Of a DNA stretch of 64,000 bases, positions 10,866 through 19,481 are shown in pieces. Below the pieces are notes generated by a model. That model was given only the letters and a program-made list of their open reading frames with translations, did no database searches and was not told the origin of the DNA. The stretch spans positions 6,103,465 to 6,167,464 of the forward strand of contig NZ_CP104694.1 in NCBI RefSeq assembly GCF_025398735.1, written 5' to 3'. Positions within the stretch are counted from its first letter, which is position 1. Every line of letters begins with the position of its first letter. The stretch comes from Tahibacter amnicola. Lineage in GTDB: Bacteria > Pseudomonadota > Gammaproteobacteria > Xanthomonadales > Rhodanobacteraceae. Position numbers and translations under genes: made by a program.

Positions 10866-12244
10866 TAGTCCTCGCGGGCGACCGCTTTGACGTCCACGCC
10901 GAGGTCGCGCAGTTTGCGGTAGAGGTGCGTGCGCTCCATCCCGACGACTTTCGCCAGTTTTCCGACGCTGCCGCCGGCTTCGTGGAGCTGGCGGAGCAGG
11001 TAGACACGCTCGAACTGCTCGCGGGCTTCGCGCAAGGGCAGCCCGTAGTCGATGTCGAATCCCTCGCCGCGGGGCGCGCGAGTGCCGGCGCCATGTCCCA
11101 GGGCCTGTTCGACTTCGATCAGATCCACCTCGGGCACGCTGCCCAGGATCAGCAGCCGCTGCACCAGGTTGCGCAGCTCGCGCAGGTTGCCAGGCCAGCC
11201 ATAGTTGCGCAGGCGGTTCTGCACGGCGACCGGGAAAAGGCGATAAGGCAACTTGTCGCGGTTGGCGAAAAAGTCAGCGTAGTACTGCAGGAGCTCGGGA
11301 ACGTCCTCCACGCGCTCGCGCAGCGCAGGCACGGCCAGCGGGACGACCTTGAGCTGATAGTAGAGCTCCTCGCGGAAGCGGCCGGCGGCGACCAGATTGT
11401 CCAGATCCTGCGCGGTGGCCGCGACGACGCGGATATCGAGGTTCACCGGCTCGCGCCCGCCGCAACGGATCAGCTCACGGCGTTCGAGCGTGGAGGAAAG
11501 ACGCAGCTGCAGCTCCGGATCGAGCTCGGCGACCTCGTCCAGAAACAGGGTACCGCCATTGGCCTGCTCCAGCAGGCCCTGCTGAACGCCACCGCTGTCT
11601 TCCAGACCGAACAGCGCCTGCGTGGCGTGCTCGCGTGCCAGCGAGCCCGGCGCGACAGTCACGAAGGGCCCGATGCGCCGCGCGCTCTTCTCGTGCAGCC
11701 AGCGCGCCAGCGACTCCTTGCCACTGCCCGGCTCGCCCATCATCAGCAGCCACGTATCGTGGCCCGCCAGGCGTTCGAGCTGGCCGCGCAGGGCCTGCAT
11801 CGGCCGCGACGAGCCCACCGGCTCCAGTGGTACCGGCACCTGGCGTTTGAGCCCTTCGTTCTCGCGCTTGAGCTGGCCGGCCTCGAACGCCCGCTCGACC
11901 GTCAGCAGCAGCTTGGCAAGCGAAATGGGTTTTTCCACAAAGTCATACGCGCCCAGGCGCGTGGCTTCGACCGCTGTTTCCACGGTGCCGTGACCGGAGA
12001 TCATGATGACCGGGCACGGCAGTCCGCCCCGCTCCGCCCACTCGCGCAGGAGGCTGATGCCGTCCGTGTCGGGCATCCAGATGTCGAGCAGAATCACGTC
12101 GGGCCGCGACTGGCGACGCACCTCGCGCGCGGCTTCGGCATTCTCGGCGGTGCTGACCTGGTACCCCTCGTCCTCGAGGATCTCCTTGATCAGGCTGCGA
12201 ATATCGGGTTCGTCATCGACGACGAGAATCTGACCGGATGCCAT
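10865..12244 (-). CDS. ntrX: NtrX-like response regulator lacking the sigma-54 GAFTGA loop
   Basis: Cytoplasmic response regulator of 459 aa, probable partner of the NtrY-like kinase at 16731-18893. Order: receiver domain (VVDDEPDI, phospho-acceptor Asp in DVILLDIWMPD, Lys in DFVEKP), AAA+ domain (Walker A GEPGSGKES, Walker B TLFLDEVAEL, R-finger region GREPVNLDIRVVAAT), and a C-terminal Fis-type HTH (LAKVVGMERTHLYRKLRDLG). The GAFTGA loop that contacts sigma-54 is replaced by LEDSGGVQQ, so classical sigma-54 activation is unlikely. Start 12244 (MASGQILVVDDEP) has AGGGGGCG upstream. The stop codon overlaps the repeat element at 10716-10865. Confidence 0.9.
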   Translation of the reverse strand: MASGQILVVDDEPDIRSLIKEILEDEGYQVSTAENAEAAREVRRQSRPDVILLDIWMPDTDGISLLREWAERGGLPCPVIMISGHGTVETAVEATRLGAYDFVEKPISLAKLLLTVERAFEAGQLKRENEGLKRQVPVPLEPVGSSRPMQALRGQLERLAGHDTWLLMMGEPGSGKESLARWLHEKSARRIGPFVTVAPGSLAREHATQALFGLEDSGGVQQGLLEQANGGTLFLDEVAELDPELQLRLSSTLERRELIRCGGREPVNLDIRVVAATAQDLDNLVAAGRFREELYYQLKVVPLAVPALRERVEDVPELLQYYADFFANRDKLPYRLFPVAVQNRLRNYGWPGNLRELRNLVQRLLILGSVPEVDLIEVEQALGHGAGTRAPRGEGFDIDYGLPLREAREQFERVYLLRQLHEAGGSVGKLAKVVGMERTHLYRKLRDLGVDVKAVARED

Positions 12245-12324
12245 GCCCGCCCCCTGTTGCAAAAAAACGACGGTGCAGCATAGCGCATCGGCGGGCACCG
12301 GTCAGGTCGACTGCCTTGCCGCGC

Positions 12325-14004
12325 CTACTCGCGTGACGGCGGCGGACCGAAGCGCCAGTAATCCGGCGGATGCAGGGCGGTGGTGCGGGGTGGATCGGCG
12401 GGGGTCCGGCCGGCCTCGACGGCCGCGAGGGCATCAGCCTGCCAGATCTCCAGCCAGCGGTTCCGGAACGGCTGGATCAGGTCGGCATAGCGGCGCGCCT
12501 GGGGACGGATCTTGGCCGGGTACTGCACGATCAGCCCGCGCGGATGCGTGCGCGCCCACTCGCCGATCTGGTGCACGGTGATGTCTTCGATGTGGATGCG
12601 CAGCCGGGCGCGAAAATGGAACTGCCCCTCGTAGGGGCCGACGTTGGCGATGGGACGCCCCTCTGCCGCCGCGCGCGCCAGGCGGTCCGCTGCCGGGTTC
12701 AGGTTGAAATTGTGGAACAGCGTATGGGCGAACAGGGCATGTGCCAGTCCGACCCCCAGCAGCGTCGCCCCGGCAATGCGGTGCAATTCGGTCTCCCCTT
12801 CGCCGGGCAGCAGCAGTACGCCGCCCAGCACGCCAAAGCCCACGGCGAACCAGGGGCTGTACCGCGCCACATCGTGCAGCCAGTGCGAATGCAGATGGCC
12901 GCTGTCGCGCAGGAACGGCAACGCGGCCAGATAGAGCGCAAACAGCAGCGCCGTCACCGCGAGCGGCCAGGCGGACCAGCGCCAGCCGTGCCCGCCGTCC
13001 GTCTGCTGCTGGCGGCTGACGGCGCGCGCCATCGCCATGGCCACGCCTGGCAGCAGCGGCAGCAGGTAGTACACCTGCTTGCCGGAGATCAGGCAGAACA
13101 CCGCGAACGTGGGAACCAGCCAGGCGATCAGGAACCGTTCGCCGTCGCCGAGCGGGCGGCGCCAGGTCGCCACGGCCCGCCACAGGCGCGGCCAGCCAAT
13201 CCACGGAAACAGCAGCGCGCCAAGCATCGGCAGGTACCACCACAGCGGCCGTGCATGATCGAAACTCTGCACCACGCGGCCGGCGGTCTGCGAAAAGAAC
13301 AGCTGGTTCCGGTATTCCTCGCCGCCGGCAAACCCCGCCGGCACAGCCCACGCCACCAACAGTGCAAACGCGGCCAGGAGCGCCAGGCCACCGCGCAGGT
13401 ACCAGCCGCGCCGGTCGGCACGGGCGTGTTCACTCCACCAGGGACCGAGCAGGAAGGGAAACGCCACATGCAACAGTGCCACCGGCCCCTTGGTCATCAG
13501 GCCGGCACCGACCGCCAGGGCAAACCAGGTCCAGCGGGGACGCCCGGTGAGGGCAAGCATCGCGCCGGCGACGCAGGCCGCCAGCAGCACCTCGTACATG
13601 ATCTGCAGGCCGAACAGGAACGAATAGGCCAGCGCGATCAGGAACCACGGCGCCATGCGCCCGACCGCAGGACGCAACGCGAAAACCCGCCGCGCCAGCG
13701 CCGCCGCGGCCACCAGCCAGGTAGCGCCAATCAGCACCTGCAGCACGCGCGGCCAGACATCGTTCACACCTGTCGCCGCCCAGCCGGCGTGGATCAGCCA
13801 GAACAGCAGCGGCACCTTGTGGCTGTACGGCTCGCCGTTGATATGCGGCACGAGGAACTGGCCGCGATCCCACATTTCCCAGGCCACGGCAAGCGTGCGC
13901 GTCGAATACAACGGCATCGGGCCGTGCTGGAAAATGGCAAAGAACGCTACGCACAACCACAGCATCAACCAGGCGGGCGGCACGGGAAGTCGGCGGCTGG
14001 ACAA
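12325..14004 (-). CDS. Glycosyltransferase family 39 (ArnT/PMT-like) membrane protein
   Basis: Polytopic inner-membrane GT-C glycosyltransferase of 559 aa that would use a polyprenyl-phosphate sugar donor on the periplasmic side. The N-terminus has the ArnT/PMT pattern: first helix, then a loop with YSTRTLAVAWEMW and INGEPYSHKVPLLFW. This gives the acidic/aromatic first-loop architecture, though the usual DE motif reads less clearly than in the paralogue at 14910-16646. About ten hydrophobic helices follow, with a soluble C-terminal part. It could modify lipid A, a core sugar or a glycolipid; no arn operon is present. It lies between ntrX and a WaaE-like gene. Confidence 0.85.
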   Translation of the reverse strand: MSSRRLPVPPAWLMLWLCVAFFAIFQHGPMPLYSTRTLAVAWEMWDRGQFLVPHINGEPYSHKVPLLFWLIHAGWAATGVNDVWPRVLQVLIGATWLVAAAALARRVFALRPAVGRMAPWFLIALAYSFLFGLQIMYEVLLAACVAGAMLALTGRPRWTWFALAVGAGLMTKGPVALLHVAFPFLLGPWWSEHARADRRGWYLRGGLALLAAFALLVAWAVPAGFAGGEEYRNQLFFSQTAGRVVQSFDHARPLWWYLPMLGALLFPWIGWPRLWRAVATWRRPLGDGERFLIAWLVPTFAVFCLISGKQVYYLLPLLPGVAMAMARAVSRQQQTDGGHGWRWSAWPLAVTALLFALYLAALPFLRDSGHLHSHWLHDVARYSPWFAVGFGVLGGVLLLPGEGETELHRIAGATLLGVGLAHALFAHTLFHNFNLNPAADRLARAAAEGRPIANVGPYEGQFHFRARLRIHIEDITVHQIGEWARTHPRGLIVQYPAKIRPQARRYADLIQPFRNRWLEIWQADALAAVEAGRTPADPPRTTALHPPDYWRFGPPPSRE

Positions 14005-14108
14005 CGGTCGCTCTCACGGATTCCGGGGGCGCGCAGTGTAGCCCAGAGGGGGCCGGACCGGGCCGCGGCCGGCTATGCTTGCCGGATCGCTTCCCGAGCC
14101 TTCCGCGC

Positions 14109-14879
14109 ATGACCACCCGCCCCCGCCTCAGCGCCTGCATCATCACGTTCAACGAAGCCGACCGCATCGACGAATGCCTGGCATCACTGGCCTTCTGCGA
14201 CGACATCGTCGTGGTCGATTCCGGTTCGACGGACGACACGCGCGAGCGCGCCGAGGCCCGGGGCGCACGCGTGCTGCAACGCCCGTTCGACGGTTACCGC
14301 ACGCAGAAGGATTTCGCCGTCCGGCAGGCCGCCGCCGACTGGGTGCTATGCCTGGACGCCGATGAGCGGGTCACTCCGGAACTGCGCGCGGCGATCGAGC
14401 GTGAGCGCGAGGCCGGATTCCCCGTACCGGGCTACCGCTTCGCCCGCGCCACCGAGTACTTCGGCGCCTTCCTGCGCCATGGCAACGCCTATCCGGATCG
14501 CGTGCTGCGCCTGTTCGACCGGCGCCACGGCGGCTGGCGCGGCGATCGCGAGATCCACGAGCACGTCAGCGTCGACGGGGCCGTGAAGACCCTGGACGGC
14601 GACCTGGAACACCGCGCCTATCGCTCGCTCGCCGACCAGATCAACCGGCTGGAGAAATATGCCCGCCTGATGGCCCGGCACGACCACGCCCGCGGTCGTC
14701 GCGCCTCCATGGCCAATATCGTGCTCAATCCGTTCTGGCGGTTCTTTCGCGGCATCGTGCTGCGCGCCGGCTTCCGCGACGGCTGGCGCGGGCTGGTGTA
14801 TGCCTGGGTGGAATCCAACTACGTGCGGCAGAAGTTCATCAAGCTGTGGCTGCTCGAGCGGGGATTGCGCATCGACTGA
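14109..14879 (+). CDS. GT2 glycosyltransferase, WaaE/KdtX-like (LPS core)
   Basis: Cytoplasmic family 2 glycosyltransferase (256 aa) similar to WaaE/KdtX enzymes that add glucose to the inner-core heptose of LPS. Visible: LSACIITFNEADRIDECLAS (donor-binding start), VVDSGSTDDT with the first Asp, LCLDADERVTPEL with the DXD metal site, and EYFGAFLRHGNAYPDRVLRLF, a family-specific segment. The C-terminus is amphipathic and basic (WRGLVYAWVESNYVRQKFIKL). Start 14109 (MTTRPRLSACIITFN) matches family start sites better than an upstream ATG at 14079. It is on the opposite strand from its neighbours and only about 100 bp from the GT39 gene. Confidence 0.88.
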   Translation: MTTRPRLSACIITFNEADRIDECLASLAFCDDIVVVDSGSTDDTRERAEARGARVLQRPFDGYRTQKDFAVRQAAADWVLCLDADERVTPELRAAIEREREAGFPVPGYRFARATEYFGAFLRHGNAYPDRVLRLFDRRHGGWRGDREIHEHVSVDGAVKTLDGDLEHRAYRSLADQINRLEKYARLMARHDHARGRRASMANIVLNPFWRFFRGIVLRAGFRDGWRGLVYAWVESNYVRQKFIKLWLLERGLRID

Positions 14880-14909
14880 CCACCGTCGACGCGTACCTCA
14901 CACGCGGGA

Positions 14910-16646
14910 TCAGGTGTTCGGATTGTCGTCGTCTTCGCCCGCTATCGCCTTCGCCGGATCGCAGCCTTCGCGCAGCGCATCGCTACGGATGAGGTACCAC
15001 TCGCGCCGGTTGGCGTGGCCGACGTAGGTGGCCTTCGCCGGATCGACGCATTCACCGAAGGCCCCGCGCAGGATGAACACCCAGCGCTTCTGCGGGTTCT
15101 CCTGCAGCCAGCGGGCGGCGTCCTGCAGTTGCGAATGCCAGGGGCGAACGAACCCGAAATCGCGCGTGGGGCGATCCGCGTGCAGCAGGTTCTGCTCTTT
15201 CCACGCCACCAGGGCGAGCTCGGCATCGGGACCGATCATCTCGCCGGCGCGGCGCATGACGCCGACCGCTGAGGTGGAATCGTTGAGCACCGGATAGGCC
15301 CAGAAGCTCCAGCCCAGCCAGAGCGCGGCCAGGCTCGCGGCCAGTGCCTGCAAGGGACGTCTGGTACGGCCGGCCAGCGCAGCCACCACGCAGATCACGC
15401 CCACCACGACCACGAAACCCCACAGCACCGCACCGCCTGCTTCCAGGCCGCGTTGCTCGACCATGCGATTGGCCCTCTCCAGGTGCCCGCCCCAGGCCAG
15501 TGCGCCGACGACGGTGAACAGCAAGCCCAGTGCCCCGACAAATCCCGCCACCAGCCGCCGGAAATTCAGCGACTGGACGATCGATTCGATCTGCGAGCCC
15601 ACCAGCAGGGCGAGCAGCGGCAGGGCCGGCATGATGTAGACGTCACGCTTGCCTTTGGGAAAGGTGAAAAACAGCACGACCAGGCATACCCACACCAGGG
15701 GCAGCAGGATGCGTGCGTCGCGCGCCTTGAGAGCCCGCCACCAGCGTGGGATAGCCCAGGGATACGTCAGTGACAGCGGCAGCCAGGCAAACAGGACCAC
15801 GCCGAGGTAGTACCAGGGCGGCTGGTGGTGATCCCAGGACTCCGTGTACCGGCCGGCCGTCTGCCGGAACAGGATATCGTTCATGTACGCCGCGTACTCG
15901 GGCGCGGTCTGCGTCTTCACCGCGTACAACATCGGTGCCAGCCACAGCGCCGTCGCGGCCATGAAAAACAGGCCGCCCGCCAGCCAGCGCCAGTTGCCGC
16001 CGGGATTGCGCGCCACGCCGTTCCACTCCTGCCACAGCGCCAGCAGGTACGGCGCGAACATCAGCAGCGCGAGTACGCCCACCCCCTTGGTGATGACGCC
16101 CAGCCCCGCGGCAAAGCAGCCGAACCAGTAGGCGCGCCAGTCGGGGCCTAGCAGGAAATGGCGCAGCAGCCCGTAGTTTGCGGCCGTGATGAAGAAACTG
16201 ACGGTGGGATCGATCTGCGCGCGCTTGGCCTGGTAGACAAACTGAAACGTGCACAACAGCGCAGAAGCCGCATACAGGCCGACCCGGTGATTCCACAGGC
16301 GCCGCCCGAGATCGTAGGTCAACCCGAGCATGCCCAGCCCGGCCAGTAGCGACGGCAGCAGGAAGGCAACGCGCCACTGGCCGGTCAGCGTGTAGAAGAA
16401 CGACTGCAGCGCCATGAACAGCGGCGGCTTGTCCGAGTACAGCTCGCTACCGCGATGCGGGATCAGCCAGTTGCCGCTTTCCACCATCTGCTTGGCGACC
16501 AGCGCAAAGCGCGGCTCGTCGGCCGGCCACGGGTCACGCAGGCCGAGGCCGGCAAACAGGATGACAAAGGCGATGGCGAAGAACAGCCACACCTCCTGGC
16601 GCGGCGTCAGCGACCAGGACACGGCAGAGCGCACAGTGGTAGACAT
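14910..16646 (-). CDS. ArnT-like glycosyltransferase family 39 membrane protein
   Basis: Second GT-C membrane glycosyltransferase, 578 aa. The N-terminal loop carries the ArnT signature LRDPWPADEPRFALVAKQM, with the DE catalytic pair, then LIPHRGSELYSDKPPLFMAL. About twelve helices follow, then a periplasmic C-terminal domain. It resembles undecaprenyl-phosphate-linked sugar transferases; without arnBCAD genes nearby, 4-amino-arabinose transfer is not supported. Start 16646 (MSTTVRSAVSWSLTPRQE) is preferred; an upstream ATG at 16694 is open. Together with the two other glycosyltransferase genes it separates ntrY from ntrX. Confidence 0.87.
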   Translation of the reverse strand: MSTTVRSAVSWSLTPRQEVWLFFAIAFVILFAGLGLRDPWPADEPRFALVAKQMVESGNWLIPHRGSELYSDKPPLFMALQSFFYTLTGQWRVAFLLPSLLAGLGMLGLTYDLGRRLWNHRVGLYAASALLCTFQFVYQAKRAQIDPTVSFFITAANYGLLRHFLLGPDWRAYWFGCFAAGLGVITKGVGVLALLMFAPYLLALWQEWNGVARNPGGNWRWLAGGLFFMAATALWLAPMLYAVKTQTAPEYAAYMNDILFRQTAGRYTESWDHHQPPWYYLGVVLFAWLPLSLTYPWAIPRWWRALKARDARILLPLVWVCLVVLFFTFPKGKRDVYIMPALPLLALLVGSQIESIVQSLNFRRLVAGFVGALGLLFTVVGALAWGGHLERANRMVEQRGLEAGGAVLWGFVVVVGVICVVAALAGRTRRPLQALAASLAALWLGWSFWAYPVLNDSTSAVGVMRRAGEMIGPDAELALVAWKEQNLLHADRPTRDFGFVRPWHSQLQDAARWLQENPQKRWVFILRGAFGECVDPAKATYVGHANRREWYLIRSDALREGCDPAKAIAGEDDDNPNT

Positions 16647-16730
16647 GAAGGCTTGGTAGTTCGCAACGGTCGGCGGCCGGTGCCGGATCGCCAAGTATAA
16701 CGGCAGCCACGGACGCTACCGTGCGGCCGC

Positions 16731-18893
16731 TCAATCCAGCGGCAGGCGCAGGCGGAAACTGGCGCCCCCGCCCTCACGACCTTCTGCGCGGATACTGCCG
16801 CCGTGCTCTTCGACGATCTTCTTCACGACCGCAAGACCCAGGCCCGTACCGCGTGCCTTGCTGCTGGTGTAGGGCTCGAACCAGCGTTCGTCGAAGCCTT
16901 CGGGAAGGCCGGGGCCGTTATCCGCGACCGTCAACTCCGCAAACGCTCGGTCGCCCTCCTCCACCCGCGACGTGCTCACCTCGATACGCGGCTTGACGGT
17001 CTCACCGATGGCCTCAAGCGCGTTCTTCATCAGGTTGTGCAACAGCTGGCGAAGCCGGCCGGCATCGGCGCGTACCAGTAGTTCCTCGGCGGCAAAGCGG
17101 CGCACCAGTTGCAGGCGCTGGTCGTTTTCATAGAGGTCGAGCACCTCGCCGACCAGTGCGTGCAGCGCCAGCGGCCGCGTCGACAACTGCGGCGGACGCG
17201 CATAGTCACCGAACGAATTGACCATCGCCTTGAGTGCTTCGACCTGGTTGACGATGGTGCGCGTGGCGCGGTCCATCAGGTCGGTGTCATCGACGGGCAG
17301 GCGCCCGATAAAGCGCCGGCGCAGGCGTTCGGCGGCCAGCTGGATCGGCGTGAGCGGGTTCTTCACCTCATGGGCCAGGCGCCGCGCGACTTCCGCCCAG
17401 GCCGCGTCGCGCTGGGCCCGGTTGAGCAGGGTCAGGTCGTCGAACACCGCCACGTAACCGGCATCGTCGGCGCCGCCGGCGACCAGCTCGGTGCCGTGCA
17501 GCAGCAGGATGCGGCGTTCGTTGTCGCGCTCGACCACCACTTCTTCACGCCACTCACGCGCGTTTTCGCGCAGGTGCCGCAGCAGCGGATCGATCAGCGG
17601 CGCCAGCTCCGGCTGGTGGGCGCGCACGGTCGCCAGCGGCTGGCCCTGCAGGCGCGACAGTGCCACGCCGAGAATGCTGTCGGCCGCACGGTTGACCGTG
17701 CGCAGCACGCCGTCGCGATCGATGCCCAGCACGCCGGCCGACAGGTGCTCAAGCACGGTGCGCAGATAGGCCCGTTGCGCCTCGGTTTCCTGGGTGCTGC
17801 GCTGGGCCCGCGCACTGGCACGTTCCAGTTCGCGCTGCATCTGGTTGAACGAATCGAGCAGAAAACCCAGCTCATCGTGACTGGCCACCGGCAGCGGCGT
17901 GTCATAGCGGCCCGCGCCCACCGCGCGCGTCGCGGCGGCCAGGCGGCCGATCGGCGCCACCAGCCGGCGCGCCACGCCGAAGGCCGTGAGCAGGGCGAAC
18001 AACACCGACAGCAGCAGCACGAACGTCAGCACCAGGGTGAAGGTGAGCTTGAGCGAGCCGCGCAGGAATTTGAGGCGCTGGAAGTCAAAACTGGCCGCTT
18101 CAATGTGCTGGGTCAGCGGGCGCAGCTTCTCCGGCAGCGGAAACAGGGCCTGCAGCAACCGCGGCTTGCCGCTGGCCTCGCCCACACGCGCCAGCACGCG
18201 CAGCACCAGGGTTTCGCCGATCGGTTCGGCCGAGGCGTAGCGACCACCGCCGGACAGGCGCATGAGGGTGGCGGCATCCGGGTACGCGGGATTGAGAAAT
18301 CGCGGATCCGAGCTCGCGGTGGCAATCACCGTCGCGTTGTCGCCGAACACGGTGAGCTCCGTCGCCGCGAGCGCGTCGATCACCTCGTCGAGTTTCGCCT
18401 GGGTGTCGCCTTCCGGCACATCGGCCAGGGCCGTCGCTAGCCGGGCGCTGGCTTCCTCGGTGACGCGCAGGCGTTCGTCGATGTACAGCCGCCCGACTTC
18501 CAGTGCGTCGTCCAGCGATTGCTCCAGGCGCACGTTGAACCAGGCATCGACCGTGGCATTGAGGAAATTGATCGCAAATCCGTACACCACCACGACCGGC
18601 GGCAGTGCCAGCACCATCAGCATGGCCAGGAGCCGGCGCGTGAGCCGCGCACCGGGCACTTCGCGGCGCACGTCCTGGAACAGGCGCACCAGGCGGACGG
18701 CGATCACCGCAATCAGTACCAGCAAGGCGAGACTGGCGAAGCCGAGCATCCATGGATACAGACGCCCCAGGCGATTGCTGCCACTGGCCGCATCGCCGGC
18801 CAGCAGCAACGCGCAGCCCAGCAGGGCCAGCACCGCCAGCGCGGGCAGGACCCGTCGGGTCAGCCACGTCAGCCCGCGCCGGTAGCGGACCAT
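16731..18893 (-). CDS. ntrY: NtrY-like membrane sensor histidine kinase
   Basis: Inner-membrane sensor kinase, 720 aa. Two or three N-terminal helices precede a periplasmic sensing region, followed by another helix (LTFTLVLTFVLLLSVLFALL), HAMP (VARRLVAPIGRLAAATRAVG), PAS (LRTVLEHLSAGVLGIDRDG), a phospho-acceptor domain with RRLAHEVKNPLTPIQLAAERL (His near residue 507) and a HATPase domain (N-box LLHNLMKNALEAIGE, G1 VADNGPGLPEG, G2 RGTGLGLAVVKKI). This is the NtrY arrangement. The start overlaps the end of the DUF4390 gene by 25 bp, implying translational coupling. Its regulator ntrX is 4.5 kb further on, beyond three glycosyltransferase genes. Confidence 0.93.
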   Translation of the reverse strand: MVRYRRGLTWLTRRVLPALAVLALLGCALLLAGDAASGSNRLGRLYPWMLGFASLALLVLIAVIAVRLVRLFQDVRREVPGARLTRRLLAMLMVLALPPVVVVYGFAINFLNATVDAWFNVRLEQSLDDALEVGRLYIDERLRVTEEASARLATALADVPEGDTQAKLDEVIDALAATELTVFGDNATVIATASSDPRFLNPAYPDAATLMRLSGGGRYASAEPIGETLVLRVLARVGEASGKPRLLQALFPLPEKLRPLTQHIEAASFDFQRLKFLRGSLKLTFTLVLTFVLLLSVLFALLTAFGVARRLVAPIGRLAAATRAVGAGRYDTPLPVASHDELGFLLDSFNQMQRELERASARAQRSTQETEAQRAYLRTVLEHLSAGVLGIDRDGVLRTVNRAADSILGVALSRLQGQPLATVRAHQPELAPLIDPLLRHLRENAREWREEVVVERDNERRILLLHGTELVAGGADDAGYVAVFDDLTLLNRAQRDAAWAEVARRLAHEVKNPLTPIQLAAERLRRRFIGRLPVDDTDLMDRATRTIVNQVEALKAMVNSFGDYARPPQLSTRPLALHALVGEVLDLYENDQRLQLVRRFAAEELLVRADAGRLRQLLHNLMKNALEAIGETVKPRIEVSTSRVEEGDRAFAELTVADNGPGLPEGFDERWFEPYTSSKARGTGLGLAVVKKIVEEHGGSIRAEGREGGGASFRLRLPLD

Positions 18894-19453
18894 TTGAGCT
18901 CCACGTCATCCTGGCGCCAGGCGGGACTGATCAGGGCCGGCAGGCGCAATGCCCCGGGCAGCGCCGAGGTATCCAGCTCGATGCGCAGCCGATGACGTTC
19001 ACCGGCCTGCGCGGCCATCGCACCGCCGCGCAGAGGCAGTTCCAGCCGGCTGAGTGCGGCCAGTGCCGCGGCGCGAACGCCGAAGCTCTGAACAGTGCCG
19101 ATATCCAGGTCACGCAACTGGTAGCGGCGCGTCAGCGGGTAGTAGCGGAGGTCCACGTGGCGCTCGATGCTGGCGACGCGGCGCCAGCCGATCAGGCCGG
19201 GCTGCTCGCGATACAGGCGCAGGCGCAGGCCCAGCGCGATGCCATGGTCCAGCGCCTCGAGCATGGCCTCGCTGGGCTTCCAGTCGCAGTCGACCACCAG
19301 GGCCGTTGCGCCGCCGCGCGGCTCGATGCGCGCCGAGGCGACGGCCAGGTGTGCCTGGTTGGACGAGCACCCGCAGAGCAGCAGCAGCGCCGCCGCACCG
19401 AGTGCGCGAAGTGCTACCAGGAGGGGAGCAGAAAACGCGCTGCCCCGCGACAC
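18869..19453 (-). CDS. DUF4390 family exported protein
   Basis: Small exported protein (about 194 aa) of the DUF4390 family, function unknown, found between rsmB and ntrY in Xanthomonadales and relatives. The signal region (LLVALRALGAAALLLLCGCSSNQ) suggests a lipoprotein with an imperfect lipobox. The domain has the family's features: LDHGIALGLRLRLYREQ, DLRYYPLTRRYQLRDLDIG, and LISPAWRQDDVELKWS at the end. GTG 19453, 29 bp after the rsmB stop, gives a normal signal peptide. ATG 19507 inside rsmB is the alternative and has a better ribosome site (GGACGG). Co-transcribed with rsmB and ntrY. Confidence 0.8.
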   Translation of the reverse strand: MSRGSAFSAPLLVALRALGAAALLLLCGCSSNQAHLAVASARIEPRGGATALVVDCDWKPSEAMLEALDHGIALGLRLRLYREQPGLIGWRRVASIERHVDLRYYPLTRRYQLRDLDIGTVQSFGVRAAALAALSRLELPLRGGAMAAQAGERHRLRIELDTSALPGALRLPALISPAWRQDDVELKWSATGAG

Positions 19454-19481
19454 ACCGTCGCGGGAGGCAAGGGCCTGGCGT

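Noticed and set aside
14910-16646. Polymyxin-resistance ArnT (4-amino-arabinose transfer)
   Set aside because: The GT39 fold and DE motif fit, but no arnA/B/C/D genes are in the window, so only a general glycosyltransferase call is justified.
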